64,000 nt of DNA from Palaemon carinicauda (lineage: Eukaryota; Arthropoda; Malacostraca; Decapoda; Palaemonidae). The stretch is taken from NCBI RefSeq assembly GCF_036898095.1, contig NC_090746.1, positions 114,865,881-114,929,880 on the forward strand, read 5' to 3'. The position numbers and the translations under genes are program-made. The notes under the pieces were generated by a model. The model ran no database searches. It was not told the origin of the DNA and saw only the letters and a list, made by a program, of their open reading frames with translations. Below are positions 59,466 to 64,000 of the stretch, one piece after another (the first letter of the stretch is position 1; the number at the start of each line of letters is the position of its first letter).

Positions 59466-59666
59466 CTTAGGATTTTGGTAGTACTCCTTGGCTTCCACCG
59501 AAGGATAAGTTCCAGTGATGGGCTTGAAGTCTTTTCTTCCTTTATAGCGTCCAGAGAGTTTTCCTCTTTTTCCTGTGCCAATAGTGTTGCTCTGTATCGC
59601 CAAACTCACCAACATTAGCACTACTACAAATTTCATCCAGTTGGATCCTTCTCGCATTTTAACCAT
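59466..59666 (-). CDS. oig-4: Secreted single-Ig-domain protein (OIG-4-like), exon 1 with signal peptide
   Basis: 67 codons from ATG at 59666 to a donor GTAACT (from 59465), phase 0. Three in-frame methionines (residues 1, 4 and 11) are possible starts. The third directly precedes MKFVVVLMLVSLAIQSNTIG, a typical signal peptide. After cleavage comes a basic linker (TGKRGKLSGRYKGRKDFKP) and then EAKEYYQNPK. The three exons together give 169 residues: signal peptide, short basic linker, one Ig domain, and no membrane anchor. This predicts a small secreted protein. No TATA-like element could be assigned with confidence upstream. Confidence 0.82.
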
Positions 59667-60213
59667 GAAATTTTAGTTATCTAGAAGGGAGTATGAAGAT
59701 GGTTAGAAAATTACCGTGTATCAGTATTAAGATTCTCATATAATTCATAAACATATAAGGAAGTATTTAGCTTAGTTGGTTGGTTGTAGAATCTTCTGGC
59801 CATGTGGAAGACAAGCTGAAATCATTTTAGAAATTACTTTAGTGTCGAGAAGTTAATGTTCAAGACTATTAACTCTCATCTGATTGAATGGTTTGTGAAA
59901 AATAGGCATAAAATTGATTGATAAGAAAGAAAATCCTTAACAAAACTAGTAATGGGTAGAACTGAAATTGTTTGTTATCAGTGTTGCACTGCGAAGTATT
60001 CTAGAGATCTTGGAGAAAAAGGGTGATGGTTCAAATATATTCTTAGACCAAATATGTTTTAAACTAACAATTTAAGAACAAAGGTGACGGTCATTTTGTG
60101 TTTTTTCAATATCTTTCTTCGCGTGTTTTATTTTACCATAATTATTTTTTTACATGCACTGTACTGTGTTTCTTTAACTGTGTTATTGTAATTATCTGTT
60201 CTTTATGTAATTA
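59667..60213 (-). other. Region upstream of the Ig-domain gene
   Basis: Presumed 5' UTR/promoter side. No core promoter motif can be defended and no other feature is seen. Confidence 0.4.
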
Positions 60214-61194
<981 letters not shown>

Positions 61195-61349
61195 GAATAT
61201 GTATTTCAACATTAAGCCATTTTACCTGAGGGCATAGTTCCAGAGAATAAATAATTAAAGGTGTCACAAGCGTTCTTTAACTGATGAACTATAAAGGAAA
61301 CCCCTTTGCAATAAACATTATTAATTTTATAATCATATATAGAACTCTG

Positions 61350-62170
61350 CTATTCACTCTTATCATGCATGCACTCCTGTGCTTCCTTGATATCAAGGCC
61401 CTTCCTTTTGAATAAATCTTTCACACCCAATATACAACAATTTTTAAGGTGTCCTCTTTTACCTTTTGCTGTTTCTGAATTATAATCATTGATCATTTTT
61501 TTCCACTTTAAAGAACCATATAAAGACACTCTGAACTTGACTTTCATTACAGTACTTTCACTTACTATCTGCACATTTCTCACATTTTTCATCTGTCCAT
61601 ATAAGCTGCTTCAGCCTTTTTTGTCTTTCATTCACATTTAACATCCACAGTTCATTTTCATGAAGGACAGTTGGCTTAACAATCATTTCACATTTCACTT
61701 TACCCATGTTATCTTCAACAGACCATTCAAGTTCCTAACTAACTTTAACACTCATCTTGCTTCTTCCAACCAGCATTCATTATATTTGCCTCCAGTTACT
61801 TATGTAAATTAAGAAGTTTTATTCTCTCACTATCCATAATAACACTTATTACTCTTTTTTTTCCCAGTTTCCATTTACTCTTCTTTTCTAGCTGCTACTC
61901 ATATTCACTCAACTTTCTCCTCTTGCAAACTTTGGCTTTGCCAGATTTTTTTCCCCCAACTTTTTTTTTACGCTTTATAACTTGGATCACCTGCAAACAT
62001 CAACCATTCTATAAGCCATTCAAAACATTATTTCCTTTCCCACACCTTTGTACATATTTCCAGTGTCCTTTTCTCACCTCTCCTATTACAATATTCATAA
62101 AGAAATTATTTTATCAACCATGGAGATATAACACACCCCTGTCTTAGACCAACTTTCACATTAAACTGCA
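61350..62170 (-). pseudogene. Decayed LINE reverse-transcriptase fragment
   Basis: On the minus strand, 62165 to 61900 reads as a broken RT palm: a VGLRQGCVISP-like segment (about 62155-62115), then a WLIEWLMFAGD reading near 62010-61975 in the place of the usual 'LMFADD' catalytic motif, which is altered. C-terminal scraps continue to about 61350. Stops and frame changes are frequent. Confidence 0.62.
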
Positions 62171-62843
62171 GTACACTCAGTGCAGCAAAAATGGCCAATA
62201 GAAGAGGGCACCTGGCTGTAAACGGATTCCCCTACTATTGCTACGTCTCCTCAGATCATTGGCCCACTCTCCAATCCCTTCCCCTAACTCTCTCTTTCAA
62301 TTATTATCTCTCTCATTCATATATTCATATTATTGCTTTTATAACTAATATCCCAATTCCCTTTCATTCATAGTTATGCTTTTTATTTATGATTTTGCCC
62401 TAGTTGCACCATACTCCTCCTCCCTCCCACACCCCCTCTATACAGCAGAAAAATTTATACCTATCACCTATTCCATTAGAATCTTTCCATCTTTCAGATA
62501 CTATTTCTGGCATCCTGAAACATTTTGCTTACAATGCCATCAATTGAGTGACTTTCCTCTCTTTAACCACAAAATTGCTACCGCCATAAGTATTTTTTGC
62601 ATTTTTAGCTTCAAACTGACTTTTGCAAATCGTGTAGCTCTCAGCTTTTCTTCTCTTCTATTTACTTTTAATCAAAATACTCCATCCAGTTAAATTAATT
62701 TTTCTCTTTGCATTGTTCCCAATAAAAGAAATTTGGTGTGCAATAAGTTCTTAATATCCCTTATTTTCATTAGTGGTCATCTTTGTTTGCCTCATCCTTT
62801 TTGAAAAATAAGGTTTAAGAAGATTTTTTCATATAGTAAAATT

Positions 62844-62876
<33 letters not shown>

Positions 62877-62925
62877 CATATACAGTACTGTATACATATA
62901 TGCATATGCATACAGCATCTTTAAA
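62171..62925. other. Intergenic with a (CA)n(TA)n microsatellite
   Basis: The microsatellite is at 62844-62880. Otherwise C/T-rich sequence with chance frames only. Confidence 0.55.
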
Positions 62926-63605
62926 GACAAACTGAGGTCCAGAAAGTTTTCAGGACAGCAGGAAGACTGCATTTATGTTTCTCCATTTATTATTTGTTGT
63001 TGACATGTTTCGAATCACATTTTTACACGACTCTTCTTCAGGACTACATTGGTTGAGTGATGGAATTTCACTTTGATATAAAGGCTGTGGTGGTGGAAAT
63101 TTTAAGATCCAAGAATATTTAGATAGTCCGAAATTAATCAACCAAAATTGATAACGGAAAACTTCAAGATTCTTTGAACTGAAAAAAATCAAGGTTAATT
63201 TTGAAATACACAAATGAATTTTCATAAGGCCTCACAGAATTTCATGGCCAATTTCTCAAGTCCTCTCCCTTCTCAACTAGGCTTAAGATTCCACTTTTGC
63301 AATGGGATTGGTGTCGGTTCTTTAGAAACGTCACGTATTGTTCAAAGCTGACTAATTTGAGAGGCTTACTCACCCCGTCGGAAATTTAGATGTGCGATTT
63401 GCGTTGATCTCGTATTTGTATCTTCAATTTTTTTACCACCATAGCCTTTATATTAAAGTGTAATTCCATTGCTTAATCAATATAGTCCTGATGACAAGTT
63501 TGTAAAAAAGTTATTCGAAACACATGCCGACACCAAATAATAAATGGAGTAATGTAATTACAGTTTTCCTGTTATCCTGAAAACTACCAGGAGCTCAGTT
63601 TGTCC
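62926..63605. mobile_element. Inverted-repeat element with ~165-bp arms
   Basis: Ends GACAAACTGAG at 62926 and the complementary CTCAGTTTGTC near 63595-63605. The arms (62926-63098, 63434-63605) are about 80% identical inverted copies, sharing CTCCATTTATTATTTG and ATATAAAGGCT. The middle (63099-63433) has no frame. Probably a non-autonomous DNA transposon or foldback element. Confidence 0.82.
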
Positions 63606-64000
63606 AGAGAGGCTGTCTTCAACTCTTTTACCCTAATAAGACATTGTTTATTCGTTGTAAACGTAAAGTAACATCTCCAAGTACCATAAATGCATGTATA
63701 CATACATATGTTATTTTTTCCCACCATTATCCCTACATTAAGGGCTTCGTTGCCTAATGCGCCCTCTCCAATGCCTTCTGACGAAGGCAATCTCTTTCAC
63801 CAAACCTCTTCTCTCCATATCATCCTTTACTTTATCTTGCTAACTAATTGTCTGTCTTCTCCTAGATCCCTCCCTTAAGGTTCCTCCCAAGCCCTCCTCA
63901 CTCCCTCTCCATCACTCATCCTCAACATGTGCCCACTTCTCAGTTGTGACACTATTATCACCTCTGTAATTTTTACTACATCTGCTATTTTTATATCAGC
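63606..64000. other. Window end, nothing recognised
   Basis: C/T-rich sequence with only chance open frames. Confidence 0.5.

Overview
The window is nuclear DNA from an animal, most likely a decapod crustacean. Evidence: spliced exons with GT-AG introns, protein families typical of arthropods, an AT-rich background, long (TA)n, (TC)n and (GA)n runs, tRNA-derived SINEs, and an exceptional load of DIRS-type (tyrosine-recombinase) retrotransposons. The decapod assignment rests partly on recalling these repeat types from shrimp and crab sequences and was not verified by any search. About two thirds of the window can be assigned to mobile elements or their relics.

Host genes: (1) four consecutive + strand exons (4322-16997) of a procollagen-lysine hydroxylase/glycosyltransferase (PLOD) gene. 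They cover part of its central region; no further exon was found on either side. (2) A complete three-exon minus-strand gene (59666 to 49570) for a 169-residue secreted protein with one immunoglobulin domain, resembling OIG-4. Its 8.8 kb second intron is full of transposons, and a 74-bp tandem array lies just behind its stop codon.

Mobile elements by region: 1-3777, the 3' part of a DIRS element with undamaged RT-RNase H and recombinase frames and perfect 62-bp inverted repeats. 11.6-13.9 kb, a broken minus-strand LINE. 18.1-22.2 kb, a decayed DIRS that seems to hold the right end of another, next to a small inverted-repeat element. 23.0-40.8 kb, a nest: an old DIRS relic holds a Ty3/gypsy fragment, whose 3' LTR region holds a nearly complete younger DIRS (26453-34936). 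That DIRS holds a 5'-truncated LINE with a 13-bp target-site duplication and a Tigger/pogo-like MITE. 42.3-47.8 kb, another decayed DIRS carrying a SINE and further repeats. 53.1-57.2 kb, a minus-strand DIRS-like relic. Six copies of a ~305-bp TTAA-flanked, piggyBac-like MITE lie at 15.9-16.8, 49.9-52.3 and 57.6-57.9 kb. Two other inverted-repeat elements lie at 58788-58984 and 62926-63605.

There is no operon-like logic: the two host genes are unrelated and on opposite strands. The most informative signal is the DIRS insertion at 26453-34936. Its ends, its internal complementary region and a near-identical unoccupied 51-bp repeat beside it together show where and how it entered. No undescribed enzymatic system was identified.
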